From NCBI RefSeq assembly GCF_963678635.1, contig NC_087070.1, forward strand, positions 37,708,600 through 37,772,599: 64,000 bases of DNA, in the 5' to 3' direction. The translations under genes were made by a program, and so were the position numbers. This stretch comes from Symsagittifera roscoffensis (Eukaryota; Xenacoelomorpha; Acoela; Convolutidae). The first letter of the stretch is position 1. Each line of letters opens with the position of its first letter. Positions 1 through 11,540 of the stretch are shown piece by piece. Under the pieces are notes generated by a model. It did no database searches and was not told the DNA's origin. It saw only the letters and a list, made by a program, of their open reading frames with translations.

Positions 1-1224
1 ATTGATTACAAATTCAAATTTGCCCAAGTTCACAAAAATGTGACTGTTTTGGTACGTTCAATTAATAAAACAGCTGCAATAGTTCAATTATAGAGGTCGA
101 AAATTCAAAAACTTTCGACCTCTTTAACTTGAACTTGATAGATTATTATTCAGTCAGTATTATCTAAAGTGAAGTGTAAAAATGAGGCACTAGAGTCGTT
201 CCCATTTTCTCGCCAATTTGATCCCATGAAATCTCAAAAACCTCTTCTCGATGTTTCGACGACAAAATTTAGTTTGGATCCGCTGGTCTTTATATTTATA
301 TCAAGTCAAATTTGAGCGTCAACAGAATGAGTAAATCTAAGGGACAGAAAGTCAATATTGTACACGTTTTTGAGTACGTGGCACTTTTAAGAATGCTCGA
401 ATGTAAAAAATTTTAAGGTTTTAACAATAAGCAGGTAGTGTCCATCCAAAACATGTGTCACTTTGTAAGTTCTAAGAATATTTGAACTGAAAATTGACAT
501 TTTATAAGCGCATCTCAAATCAAAAGCATGATGCTGCCGAAAGTCCTCTCGGAAAAATCAAGATTCGGCCAGCCAAAAATGGAAGTCATTACACAGCGCC
601 AAGTTGCTAGGACGCCAATTTTCTGTAAAAGGCGTTACCTCGGTCTAACTATCCCTTATGATGAAGGTGCTGAAAGCTCCTGAATAACTTGAGTTTGACT
701 GAACGGATTGTTATCGCACTGTAACGAATGTCAGTAGTTATAGCAATGATAAAGATAGAAATTTTAAAAAAATTTTCCGACTTTCGATGAAATCCGGATT
801 ATTTACGATTGGGTTGGTTTTTCTCGTTCAGTCAATTTTCGCTGATCCAAATCATACTTTTAAACGAAAATTGTTGATACACTCATGGAGATATCAACTC
901 GCTGAGTTCCAATGTAAAAAGAAATTTTGACCCCGATCATTTCTTTTGCTTCCGTCTGAAATTGCCAATTTGGCCATGTACTGAACTAATTTATGCGCGC
1001 TGTAAAGACTTTAATTATGATGTCGAAAGTCTAATGCGATTTATTCATGCGCTGCGGATTATCCCGCGTAACAAAATCGTGCCAAAACGAATTGAAACAA
1101 GCTGATTGATCGCAATAAAAAAGGCACACATCAATTTGTCCAAAATTAATGGGTTTAAAATGTATCGTTACCAACAACTATTTGATAAAGATCAAGGGGC
1201 AATCGAAACATTCAGGGCTTCGTG
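1..1224. other. Anonymous AT-rich DNA, no gene seen
   Basis: No coding region, RNA gene or clear repeat could be supported on either strand. Parts of 780-1130 loosely resemble the dispersed arm-family repeat described at 1225-1440, but too weakly to delimit a copy. Confidence 0.5.
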
Positions 1225-1440
1225 AAAGAAAGTGACGGAATACGTGTGCTCGGGTTGGCTTTTTCTCCAGATAAATTTCGACTTTTTAACTAGTAATTTT
1301 TGACGGAGTTCTTATATTCTTCGAGATTATTGTGGTCTCAATCTCAAATAACAAAAAAACATTCCATCTGAAATAATATATTTTTTGTAAAGTTATAGGA
1401 GTTTAAAGATTGCCAAATGGCCAATTTGGGAAATAAACAC
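1225..1440 (+). repeat. Dispersed foldback-arm repeat, copy 1
   Basis: This stretch matches the reverse complement of 34060-34320 over about 200 bp. Shared blocks include GACGGAATacGTGTGCTCGG, a TTTCGACTTTTTAACTAG block and a GTTTAAAGATTGCCA block. Further copies are seen at 30880-30990 (+), 41890-42090 (-), 42290-42452 (+) and 62740-62960 (-). No ORF is present, so this looks like a non-autonomous repeat. The family is unnamed here and its true ends are uncertain. Confidence 0.6.
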
Positions 1441-2509
1441 AAGACATATTAAGTGCTATTACCAAATAAGTTGAGATTTAATACACCATATATTTCAGCA
1501 AGGAGTTGGGACATTCAGGGTTTCTACCTAAGACTAGCATCATAATTTGGTGTTTTTTTTATTAAAAAAGAATTGACGGCAATTTTTTCAACTGTAATTA
1601 AAAAAATTTCGACTGTAATATAAAAAATTCTTTTGACCTGGACTTGACATTAATCAGATAAAAACCAATACATGGGTAATGTATAACAGGGAAAAAAATA
1701 TATTGGCTCATCTAATTCGGAAACTGGTCATGCGAACTTACGCGTCAGTTTTTTGTGCTGCGCTTAATTGCTCGTAGTCGGGTAAAAGTTTCACTTTCTT
1801 AACTAAGGTTTCCTTACTGTGTAGTTTTCTAAAGTTATATGCAATGGTAGTCCAGTAAGCATCTTTTATTACACTCTTCACGATATACAGCGGCAAACTA
1901 GATTATCTGCCAATCGGGAGCATAGTTTCAAACTTTCTGCCAGGCGGGAGCATAGTTTCACTGATTTCTTTAAAGTTAACAGCGTTTTAGTATTGATCCG
2001 GAAATCTTCATATTGCCAAGCGTGAATGCTTGCACTGGAATAAAGAGTGAATTGCATCGCTGCTCGAAAAAAAATTTCATAGTTTCAACACTTATTTCTA
2101 ATTCTAAAGTGTTTTTACACATGCAGAGGGGTGTGTTGTACTACAAAATCATCTTTTTTTTTCAGTTAAGTCGCATAAATTAGTGCCACTTTCTCAAAAT
2201 GCCACTTTTCAAGTAAGTAATTATCTAAGTAAGTAGTTTCTAAGTAAGTAGTTTTCAAGTAGTTTCTATGTAAGTAATTATCATATAAGTGGCTGGTTTT
2301 TTTCACAGCAAATGCACATAGAGAAACTGTTAAGGCAATGGACTCAAAATCTGCGGGTAGTCGATGGCGAATATCCGAGAACGATTTAGAATTAGAAATA
2401 ACTTGAAACGAACACTTTTTTCGCGCAACTAATGACTAGGCCACCTCGACTTGTAAAGGTTTTAACTGAACAGGATTGCCGCTTTGAAAATAACCATTCG
2501 ACTGGTAAC
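1275..2509. repeat. Tandem segmental duplication, unit 1
   Basis: The 1235-bp unit beginning ATTTCGACTTTTTAAC is followed directly by a second copy at 2510-3836. The two copies look essentially identical by eye except for one extra 92-bp block in unit 2. The breakpoints share only a few bases (ATT), as expected of a microhomology-mediated event. No gene is carried. Confidence 0.9.
2211..2280. repeat. Irregular AAGTAAGTA repeat cluster
   Basis: Several copies of a TCTAAGTAAGTAGT-like motif occur in 70 bp. The same cluster recurs at 3538-3607 because it lies inside the large duplication. Each unit contains GTAAGT, so the array offers many donor-like sites, but nothing shows that it is transcribed. 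Confidence 0.6.
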
Positions 2510-3836
2510 ATTTCGACTTTTTAACTAGTAATTTTTGACGGAGTTCTTATATTCTTCGTGATTATTGTGGTCTCAATCTCAAATAACAAAAAAACATTCC
2601 ATCTGAAATAATATATTTTTTGTAAAGTTATAGGAGTTTAAAGATTGCCAAATGGCCAATTTGGGAAATAAACACAAGACATATTAAGTGCTATTACCAA
2701 ATAAGTTGAGATTTAATACACCATATATTTCAGCAAGGAGTTGGGACATTCAGGGTTTCTACCTAAGACTAGCATCATAATTTGGTGTTTTTTTTATTAA
2801 AAAAGAATTGACGGCAATTTTTTCAACTGTAATTAAAAAAATTTCGACTGTAATATAAAAAATTCTTTTGACCTGGACTTGACATTAATCAGATAAGAAT
2901 TGACGGCAATTTTTTCAACTGTAATTAAAAAAATTTCGACTGTAATATAAAAAATTCTTTTGACCTGGACTTGACATTAATCAGATAAAAACCAATACAT
3001 GGGTAATGTATAACAGGGAAAAAAATATATTGGCTCATCTAATTCGGAAACTGGTCATGCGAACTTACGCGTCAGTTTTTTGTGCTGCGCTTAATTGCTC
3101 GTAGTCGGGTAAAAGTTTCACTTTCTTAACTAAGGTTTCCTTACTGTGTAGTTTTCTAAAGTTATATGCAATGGTAGTCCAGTAAGCATCTTTTATTACA
3201 CTCTTCACGATATACAGCGGCAAACTAGATTATCTGCCAATCGGGAGCATAGTTTCAAACTTTCTGCCAGGCGGGAGCATAGTTTCACTGATTTCTTTAA
3301 AGTTAACAGCGTTTTAGTATTGATCCGGAAATCTTCATATTGCCAAGCGTGAATGCTTGCACTGGAATAAAGAGTGAATTGCATCGCTGCTCGAAAAAAA
3401 ATTTCATAGTTTCAACACTTATTTCTAATTCTAAAGTGTTTTTACACATGCAGAGGGGTGTGTTGTACTACAAAATCATCTTTTTTTTTCAGTTAAGTCG
3501 CATAAATTAGTGCCACTTTCTCAAAATGCCACTTTTCAAGTAAGTAATTATCTAAGTAAGTAGTTTCTAAGTAAGTAGTTTTCAAGTAGTTTCTATGTAA
3601 GTAATTATCATATAAGTGGCTGGTTTTTTTCACAGCAAATGCACATAGAGAAACTGTTAAGGCAATGGACTCAAAATCTGCGGGTAGTCGATGGCGAATA
3701 TCCGAGAACGATTTAGAATTAGAAATAACTTGAAACGAACACTTTTTTCGCGCAACTAATGACTAGGCCACCTCGACTTGTAAAGGTTTTAACTGAACAG
3801 GATTGCCGCTTTGAAAATAACCATTCGACTGGTAAC
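2510..3836. repeat. Tandem segmental duplication, unit 2
   Basis: Second copy of 1275-2509, offset 1235 bp at its start and 1327 bp at its end. The 92-bp difference comes from an internal tandem duplication at about 2805-2988. Near-identity implies a very recent event or an assembly artefact. Confidence 0.9.
2805..2988. repeat. 92-bp direct tandem duplication
   Basis: The block beginning GAATTGACGGCAATTTTTTC at 2805 is repeated exactly 92 bp later at 2897. Unit 1 of the large duplication carries the block once, so this step happened after the larger duplication, or a copy was lost from unit 1. Confidence 0.9.
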
Positions 3837-5824
3837 ATTATCTACATTATCGGCAAATGGGAACGAATTTCAATTCGGCTGGTTAAAACTGCAGCTTCGT
3901 GAAGGCCATATACGTACTACCTTAAAAGTGCTTTAACTACTCGCCGAATACTTTAATAATGATGGAACAGCACCAATTATTATCCTACATATAAAAATGA
4001 TCCTAACTTTTGACATAGACAGTCTTTAAATTAAAATTTATCCCAATTTACTTCATAGTTTGTTGGAGATGAACTAAGGGCCTTCGGAACTTTCTCGGCG
4101 TTGTCCTGATATACGAGCAGTCTTGTTGTATACGAACTGTATACGAATATATTATTTAAAAAACACTAGGAATGTCTGCTCAATTCTGAATGTGAAAAAA
4201 ATAACCGATTTTTCATGCATATAAAAGAAATACATGAAAAACAAAAAAGTATGACAAGTATTGTGCCAATTATCGAAAAAGCAGACTAGCAATCTTCCAC
4301 TAATTTTTAAATCTTCATTTTGTTCCGAACACTTGAAAAATGAAAAAAAAAGTCCTTGTATTCGGATGTGATCCAATTTTGTTTTGTTTATTTGTTTTCC
4401 ACGCAAAATCCTCCACCAAAAATCATCGGAGTGAGTTGAGCAATATATCATTTTGAAACCCTTTTAATCGTGACTCGAATGACACTAAACATTTTTCCAA
4501 AAATTTTCCCTGTTGAGAAAAACCGGATTGATATTTTTAATTTTTCGACTAATTCTGAGTGAGCGAGCAGGCTTACATGAGCTTATTTTAATAGCTTAAA
4601 AGCTTACAATTGTCTATTTTGAGCGGTAAAAACTGGTTATGCTCAACTAAAATTAATTTATTTGAGTTTTTTGTTCCTTTTAGAAGTAAAACCGTGAAAA
4701 AACTTCGAAATTTTGCTTCATTTTTTTTCTGTTTTTCAAGTCAGTTTTCTACAACAACGTTTTCCAGTCTGCTTGTTTTACTATAACTGAAAAAAATGCC
4801 CAAGTTCTAAATTTCGTTCAGATGTTTAATCACACTACGCAGAGAAAAAACGACTATATAATTAGAAAAAAAAATTTATGGTATTTTTTAAAACTCTGGT
4901 CGGAACATTCTGTGCTACTTGCTCAGCAACCGGTTATCCTTGTTTTCCCCTTTTGTTTTTATTTAATTGTTTATTTCCAAACGGATTTTTTCCTGGATAA
5001 TGCTTCATCATGGGTCAAAACGACAGCTCTAAAAAAACAAGAAAAACACTTGCGTTCTTACGATCAGGCTCAAAAAAATTTCGCCGTTTTTTTTGCTTAT
5101 AGAAGGTAAGATTTTGTGTATGCAAGTGTGGATGAATTTTTTTTTTCAAAATTGCGAGCAACTGGCTTACGTAAAATCCAAAAGTATATACACATAACTT
5201 CAAATGCAATTTTTTTCGAAAAAGGTTGATATTGTACTTTTATAAAGTTTCTATGTTTGCTAAAAAGTTTATGGAGGTCAATCCGGGTATACAACAGTTT
5301 TCGTGAGTCAGTACTGATTTACTCAGTGAAGTCGAAAGGGTTAAGCAACCTTTCCATTATTATGATGTATTTCAAGAAACAAAAAAGTTGATTCCAAGCA
5401 TTGGCTGGTCTAATCATTCAAACTTTGCATCTGGTGTAAACAAGGTTTTGATGTTTGAAAAAAAGCATAATATGGAAAATCTCTAAAAAGTAAGTAACTC
5501 AAAAACGTTTCATTGGTTGCGTTGCCTTATTACGATTTAAAGTTTGCAGTTCCGCAGTGGAAGTTGATCACCTTTATGACGTTTTTTTTTCATAAGAGAA
5601 ACGATTAATCAAGAATCGAACATTATCTTTTTGAAAAATGACGTGTTAAAACCTCGTTAAAAAGGTACCAGATTCTTGCTCTGAAACAAACTGATCGTGT
5701 TGGAATATATTAATGAGTGTTTATCAGGAAAACTTGACATTGAAACATTTGATTTAATTATCTGGTTTTTTCAGAGAAAAACCTTCGGCGATGATTTAGT
5801 AGTCAAATTCAAATAAAAAAATTT
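3837..5824. other. Anonymous AT-rich DNA, no gene seen
   Basis: Only short low-complexity open frames occur, rich in Phe and Lys codons as expected from A/T runs. Apart from the repeat fragment at 4082-4127, nothing is supported. Confidence 0.5.
4082..4127 (-). repeat. Fragment of the inverted-repeat end seen at 32.5 and 33.8 kb
   Basis: The run CTGATATACGAGCAGTCTTG matches CTGATACGAGCAGTCTTG at about 32.52 kb and the reverse complement of the sequence at about 33.76-33.84 kb. It appears to be a lone end of that element. Confidence 0.55.
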
Positions 5825-5962
5825 CATTACGAGGCCAAACTGTGCATTTTGTAAATTTTAATTTGAACAAAATTGCAACATGCTTAAAGCTGTCTCCGGA
5901 TTCCAGAGACATACAGCCACAAAATTGTGCGCCTATCCAGTGCACAGTTTAGCCTCGTAATG
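5825..5962. mobile_element. 138-bp MITE-like element with 22-bp terminal inverted repeats
   Basis: The ends, CATTACGAGGCCAAACTGTG at the left and its reverse complement at 5941-5962, pair over 22 bp with one mismatch. The interior (about 5889-5917) contains a weaker inner hairpin, GCTGTCTC with GAGACATACAGC. The size and structure suit a miniature inverted-repeat transposable element, though no target-site duplication is evident. Its right end lies only about 9 bp inside the intron from the splice donor of the receptor exon at 5972-6404. An alternative is a structured intronic element of the host gene. Confidence 0.6.
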
Positions 5963-5971
5963 GTTGCTGAC

Positions 5972-6404
5972 CTATGTTGCCGAGAACTTCTGCAGTTGCG
6001 GCCGTGAACGCGCTGCCGAAATCTTCAGGGAGTTGTGTAGACATCATAGAAGCGAGACAAATTATGATATCACCAATTGTTATACTCATTAGGTAAACAT
6101 CGGTCGCGTTTTTAGGAAAACTCATGATTAAAAGAAAGAGCACAAGAATATTTAGTAGGGATCCAAAACTAAGGACAAACAGAAGTGCTCGATTGATCCA
6201 TACAGAACTATTGATTAATATGTCCATAAGAGTGTTGCAATTTGAAGTCATAATGCCAAGTTCATGGTCAGTTATTGCTTCTGAGGATATTTTCATGTAA
6301 TCGGGAAAGTAAATAAAACAAAATTCCGAAAATGGAAGATTACTCGTGTTGTAATAGGATAAATTGCCAACTTTTTCGGGAAAGTTCAACCCGTCCCCAC
6401 CCAT
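5972..6404 (-). CDS. Class A GPCR, first coding exon (partial gene)
   Basis: This encodes the N-terminus, TM1, TM2 and the start of TM3 of a rhodopsin-like receptor in the plasma membrane; the ligand is unknown. The chosen start is the ATG at about 6404, giving a protein starting MGGDGLNF. It aligns with the paralogous exon at 39444, including the shared stretch YNTSNLPFSEFCFIYFPDY. The open frame extends six codons upstream but begins there with TTG. Features of the 144 codons: glycosylation sites NLS, NTS and NSS; N85 (1.50) in TM1; D112 (2.50) in the TM2 motif SITIGD. The exon ends in phase 1 before GTCAGC, a weaker donor than GTAAGC in the paralog. Position 3.25 appears to be Ala, not the usual Cys. 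No second exon was found down to position 1, so the gene continues beyond the left edge. It could be a decaying copy. Confidence 0.8.
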
Positions 6405-6422
6405 GATCACAAAAATATGCAA

Positions 6423-8384
6423 GTTTGTACTGTACGATGGTAAGAGTAGGTAATAAAGAGTTTTTCAGGATGTCAATTGAAAATATGAAAAGTCCAATTC
6501 AAGAATAATACGCAAAAATCAATCAAATTTTGATTTATCAGAATACTATAATCGGAGTATTATAAAATACATGGTCAAAAATCGACTACAAATCTAAGAA
6601 CTTCCAATTAAGCTCTGATTTTGATTTTAAAACTTGATTCCTCTGGTATTTTTGATGTAACAAGAAATCACGATACAAAAAAGCTCGATGCTAAAGAAAA
6701 TGCGCAAAACTTTGCTTAAATACAAGATAGTTTTTGATCAAAAGAGATTTTGTTATCCAAAGGAACAGTAAACGTTGGAATTTATTAAAATACAGACTAA
6801 ATCAGTATTTTGATAGATATTCTCTTTAGAGGCAACATCCATTAAGCTGTAATTAAAAGTAAAAGACTTGATTTGATTCTATTGATTTTAAAGGAGATTT
6901 ATTGAATAGATAGGAAGCGGCGCCGGAAATAAGAAATCAAAAAATGCTCTTTTCTAATTGAAAAGAAGACCCTGAATAAAAAATAACAAATGTCAGGTAG
7001 GAAATGACAATTATTATTTGCTTGCTTCAAAACAGCAGCCTTTGAGGATAAATAAAGAGACTCCTTGGAAATGAACCTCTCTGATTCGGCATTTACTTAA
7101 AAAAATGAGTGTTGAAGAAAACGGAAAAAAAGACCAATGAGAGCAGGCATATAAATTTTTTTCCTGGTTAGTTCGCGCTTTTAATAAAATTGAAACCAAG
7201 TTCAAGTTTCAAATGATTACTTGAAAAGCATCTGTAAAAATAATAGCTGGAAAAATCTAAAGAGTATGAACTAAATAACTTTTTAACTAACGTCTTTAGG
7301 CCGCTAACTTTTTTTTTCTTCCAGGAAAAAAGTTTAATGCTCGGTCGTCTATGAAGTAACCACTTAAGATATATTAAATGCCTTCTAAAAAGGTACGAGA
7401 ACGCCTTAATTAATTCAATTAATTTATTAATTAATTTTTAAAGCCTCCCGGGTTGACCAAAACTTAAATCTTATAACTTTTCTAATAAAAAAATTACAAC
7501 TTCTTACAAAATTCGGCTCTAAGAATCTGCGATTAAAAGATTTTTTCCTATAAAAAAGTTGTATAAAGGAGAAAAAAATTGTTAAAAAAATATACGGCTA
7601 TGCTTATGAAAAATAGTTTATGTTAGGTGAATAAACTGTTAAATACATGAGTTCGACGACTCCACCGCATCCTTAAAACAACTGAGTTTTTAAATATCGC
7701 GACTAAATTTTCGAAATTATATTAATTTTTCAACTAAGCCGCGATAAGTGTTCGGCAATGTCTCTCTGACGCACTTTCGTATCCTGTAAGACTCGGGCTA
7801 AGAAACCTGCTACAACATCTGTAAATTTTCGGCAATTCTAAACAGATTAACATAAAATAAAAATATCTGAAAAATAAGATAATTTTTTTCCAGTTATAAG
7901 GAATTCAAAACGTTCTCAACCATCTCAAAAATCTCCAAGCCTAATCGGAAAAGGGGTAATTTCAAGGCCTTTTGTCTCTCTTAGAAAATCTATTTTTAGC
8001 TTCTTAACTTTCGCGCCATATGACGTCATTACTTTAAGCGCTGACCTCCTCCACCCCCAAAAAAGCAAAAAGGGGTGCATGTTTTACGACCGGTCGAAAT
8101 AGTTCCCCGGTGCTCGTCGTGACTACGGCGGATCGGGCGATTTTTGTCGTATAAACTAAGGGTTTAAATACAAGCCAAGGAGTATCAACCCCTTGGGCTG
8201 TGTTCATCAACAAATCAAACCAAATCTACTCTCGGAGTCCTTTACTGCGTTTATTCAGGGTTGGCACATAATCTCAAAGCCAACGACTCCAAATTGCGTT
8301 GGCGTAGCTTTGCGCTCGTGCATATTGCTTTCAATGGTCGAAGTGTTCCTGGAGAGAAAGAGAAGTGAAGCAAGTACCGTTTCG
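6423..8384. other. Upstream region of the minus-strand receptor, no gene seen
   Basis: No coding region is supported. An AT palindromic patch, ATTAATTCAATTAAT and neighbours, lies near 7410-7440. A GC-richer stretch at 8040-8160 may belong to the 3' flank or LTR of the neighbouring BEL/Pao element, but no matching partner was found. Confidence 0.45.
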
Positions 8385-9010
8385 ACTTAAAAAAAGTGAT
8401 TGGGAGTTAACACCTCAAAGCCACCGGGACTTGCACATACTGTTTTTATAGGGCGAGCGTTCAGCGATTGTTCTACGAGACAAAAAAATGTTTCAAGAAC
8501 TTCTGGAGTGAGCTTTCTAATTCTTTAATGCGCTGAAACTCTCTTACAACACCGAATGAGACGTTCCCATGATCCAATGTGATGTGATGCTGCCGGAATA
8601 TCATTTTTCGCCAGCTCTGCAGGTGCTTTTTTGTTCCACGACTGAAAACAATTCAAGAGTTTTTTCTCGGTTCGCACAATTTTGGTACCATTATTGGACC
8701 AAATGACTGATGGAGTGCCGCGACGGGCAATGAGTCTTTCGGTTCCCATTACACATGATCTCGTGTCCATGAATGAAACAATCTCAAAATGTATAGCCCT
8801 TGTGGTCATACAGGTGAAGCAGCTAAAAAAGGAAACACCATTGCTTCTCAGAACTTCTCCGATTTGAGACGTAAAAAGGTCCAAACTAATCAGCACCACA
8901 TTTTGCGAAGGGAGGCTGGCGGTGACCAAGCCTTTCGACAGGAAAATGTACCATCGTAGGTGCGACAGTTTTGGCTTTGCGCTTCCTACATGTAACGCAG
9001 TGGACTTCAA
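8385..9010 (-). pseudogene. BEL/Pao integrase fossil
   Basis: The minus strand encodes FTCMTTRAIHFEIVSFMDT, RRGTPSVIWSNNGTKIV and GSWERLIRCCKRV, followed by the NARPI and LTPNHFF motifs. All are diagnostic of the BEL/Pao integrase catalytic core and C-terminal part, which insert element cDNA into the genome. It is the 3'-most recognisable part of the element. Confidence 0.85.
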
Positions 9011-9566
9011 CGAATTTCAATGAAGATCACAAATTTCAAGTAAAAGTCTGCTTGCAAATAGTCTAAGATATGGTGCTGATAACGATAGTGAATATCACTT
9101 ACAAACTCGAGAATATGACTTCCATCGAAGATTAGTGGGTGTTTTGTGTCATATTCGGTTTTTCACTAGGCGGCAAATTTGCCATGTTGAATGAATGAGG
9201 CATGCAGGATCAATAAACGGTGCCTACTGAGCGTTACGGCTAGAATTATCTACGGTTTGTTGCTGGACAGGAGTAGATTTTCCGCCTAAAATGAAACCTT
9301 TTGGGAAAGCAACAAAAATCGTTGTTTTGCGGTTTCTAATTCAACTGATCCGATTATTCCCCTGACTTCAGTGCGGTAGTGCCAGTTTTTGGACGCTGTC
9401 TGAGCATGAACGCAGCCACTCGCTGGAGTCTAGCAAAAGAGCTGCACTCTTGCTAATCAAATAAAATGGTTGTTTTTGTTTTTGTACATTTCCAACAAAA
9501 ATAGGCCTGCTTTAAGCCCTCCTTAAGGTGACACGCGAGACATGTAAGGCGGGCGGATTTTTTAAA

Positions 9567-9866
9567 TTATTCTATGCTCGGCTTGAAAAGCCACTCGCCA
9601 TTTTTCAGTTGACTTGGCCGGTTCTCCCAGCTGCTCGCTTTTAAGGGCTCCGCTAAGATTCCTCTGGTTCGTGTATCAGCATGGTTGTCTCGTATAAAAG
9701 TGGGTTGCTTATTATACGAGTTTAACCACTGGAGCAAAGTGTTGCTGTCAGTCCATATGAACATGTTCGACACAGGACTGGCTATAGCTTTGTGGATATC
9801 TTCCGTCAAGCGCGTAGCGAGTAATCTGGCCTGCAATTCAAGCTTCTGGATCAAAAGCGGTTTCAT
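9567..9866 (-). pseudogene. BEL/Pao RNase H region fossil
   Basis: The motif QKLELQARLLATRLTEDIHK followed by FIWTDSNTLLQWLNSYNKQ corresponds to the RNase H-like block of BEL/Pao pol (family form PKLELQAA...FWTDS..VLQWL). It lies between RT and integrase, as expected. Confidence 0.85.
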
Positions 9867-10252
9867 GGGCGCGATCTTTGTTTTCTCAAAGACAAAAAAA
9901 CTTGTGTTTTCAGTGAAGCTTTCACATGGTTGCGAAGAAAGCTAGAGAACAAAAAAGATTCTGAGCTGTCACTGAATAATTTGTAATTCAATACATACAA
10001 TTGATGCGTTGAAGTAGCCGCTCTTTATACCCTTTTTCCTAAAGATGGTAAGCCAGGCAAGAAATTTTGTTTTGATATCAATGGGTAGCTCATCATCCCA
10101 TTGTTGGCCGTGAAAGCGCTAGATTTCTTTCAAAAAAATTGCGCTAGGTTCCTGGTTGACACCACAACTTACCAGCAGAGTGTTTTCGATATAGTCTCTT
10201 TTCAGACAAAGAACATGTGAGATCTTATATCCAATTTTATAAACTTTTTTGT

Positions 10253-10825
10253 TCATTGCTGCGGAGCGCTCTCTGGCGGGCTTAACTTAATTTTAATTTT
10301 AGTTACGTTACCTATAAACTTGGCTAAACAAAGTCTGAACGCTGCCTGAGAGAAAATCACCTGATTATTCAAGGCAGTCCGTTGTAATGCATAACTTGCA
10401 CACGTTGGCAAATCTCTTGCAGCAAAGGTATGTCTGGTGTACTGGTGTACAATCAAATCGGCTGTGAGGTACTCGCATCTCAGATAACGAAGGGAAAGTT
10501 GGCCTTTTGAAGGGACACCGAGTTGTAAAACATCTCTTCGGTAATTTGTAAAACAACCCTTCGAGTTGTAGAACATCAGAAGATACGGCAAAATGATGCT
10601 GACAAAAGCGGAGGAGAACAAATACAGGTTTTGCAGTTGGTCGGGTCCTACAAGCAACGATTTGTTCAAGGACATACAACAGAACTTGGACGCTACGTTA
10701 AGGACACGCCTAACTTTACCAGGTTTATTTGTGTTCATCACTGGATGTCGAAGAAGACACCAATTGCGTATGCTGCGATTTGAAACATGATGTGGAGGAA
10801 CGTGAACCACGTATCCCTTACTCAA
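10253..10825 (-). pseudogene. BEL/Pao reverse transcriptase fossil
   Basis: The minus strand shows YVVHVPPHHV, then NTNKPGKVRRVLNVASKF and SLNKSLLVGPDQLQNL. This is the conserved start of the BEL/Pao RT (family form PHHPV..P.K.GKVR.VFD.SA...SLN..L..GP). It sits upstream of the RNase H block. Confidence 0.85.
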
Positions 10826-11540
10826 ATCCTCTTCAGCAGTTTTTGAGTATTAATTTCGTAAGTAAAGATCTCTTGCAAGGCGTTTTTCCAATGATTTTAT
10901 CTGAACCAAAGACGAATAGTAGTTGTCTGGCAAGATGACAGTTTCTGCTGCACAGAGCATACCTACAGCGTATCTTGATCCATCATGGATGATGGATGAA
11001 TCAAGTCTTTAAGCCGCCTTCTCGTTCGCGGCATGGGAGTCGACCTGTTTGTAGGCCTCATTTGACTCTATCTTATAACTGCATTTTAAATTACCGGCTA
11101 CATCGGTGTCGTCTGTTTTGTACTTGAATTAAGTGGAAAAGAAACCGGTAGATTTCGGCATTGGACAGCTCAAGGCCCAGCGTATTGGAAGGCGAATAGC
11201 GACGGGCGAAGTTTACGGATAGGCTTCTTTTATAAATTCTCTCCATGCCTAATTGCATGGAAAGAGTCGTGACCAATAATTAAATATACGTCGGTTTTAC
11301 TCTAAGCAATTGGTTTAATTGCTACAAGCTACGAATACTTGCTCTGTAAGGCAGGGATATTGAAAGTTTCGTTTTTGACAAATGCGGTTCATTCAAATAT
11401 GTACTTGTTTCATTCCAACAATAGTCGTTGTTTTAATACCGTTTACTATGAGATCCAAATCTCCAGAAAGAATTAGACGGTTGACTTGTTTGCCGATATC
11501 CAGGAATGACTAGATGCTAAGTCACACAATGTTGAGCTTG

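Noticed and set aside
4152-5294. Phe/Lys-rich open frames
   Set aside because: They arise from A/T runs and overlap in several frames with no domain or codon signal.
8193-8390. Plus-strand ORF near the BEL/Pao integrase
   Set aside because: It is antisense to the integrase end, which carries clear motifs on the minus strand.
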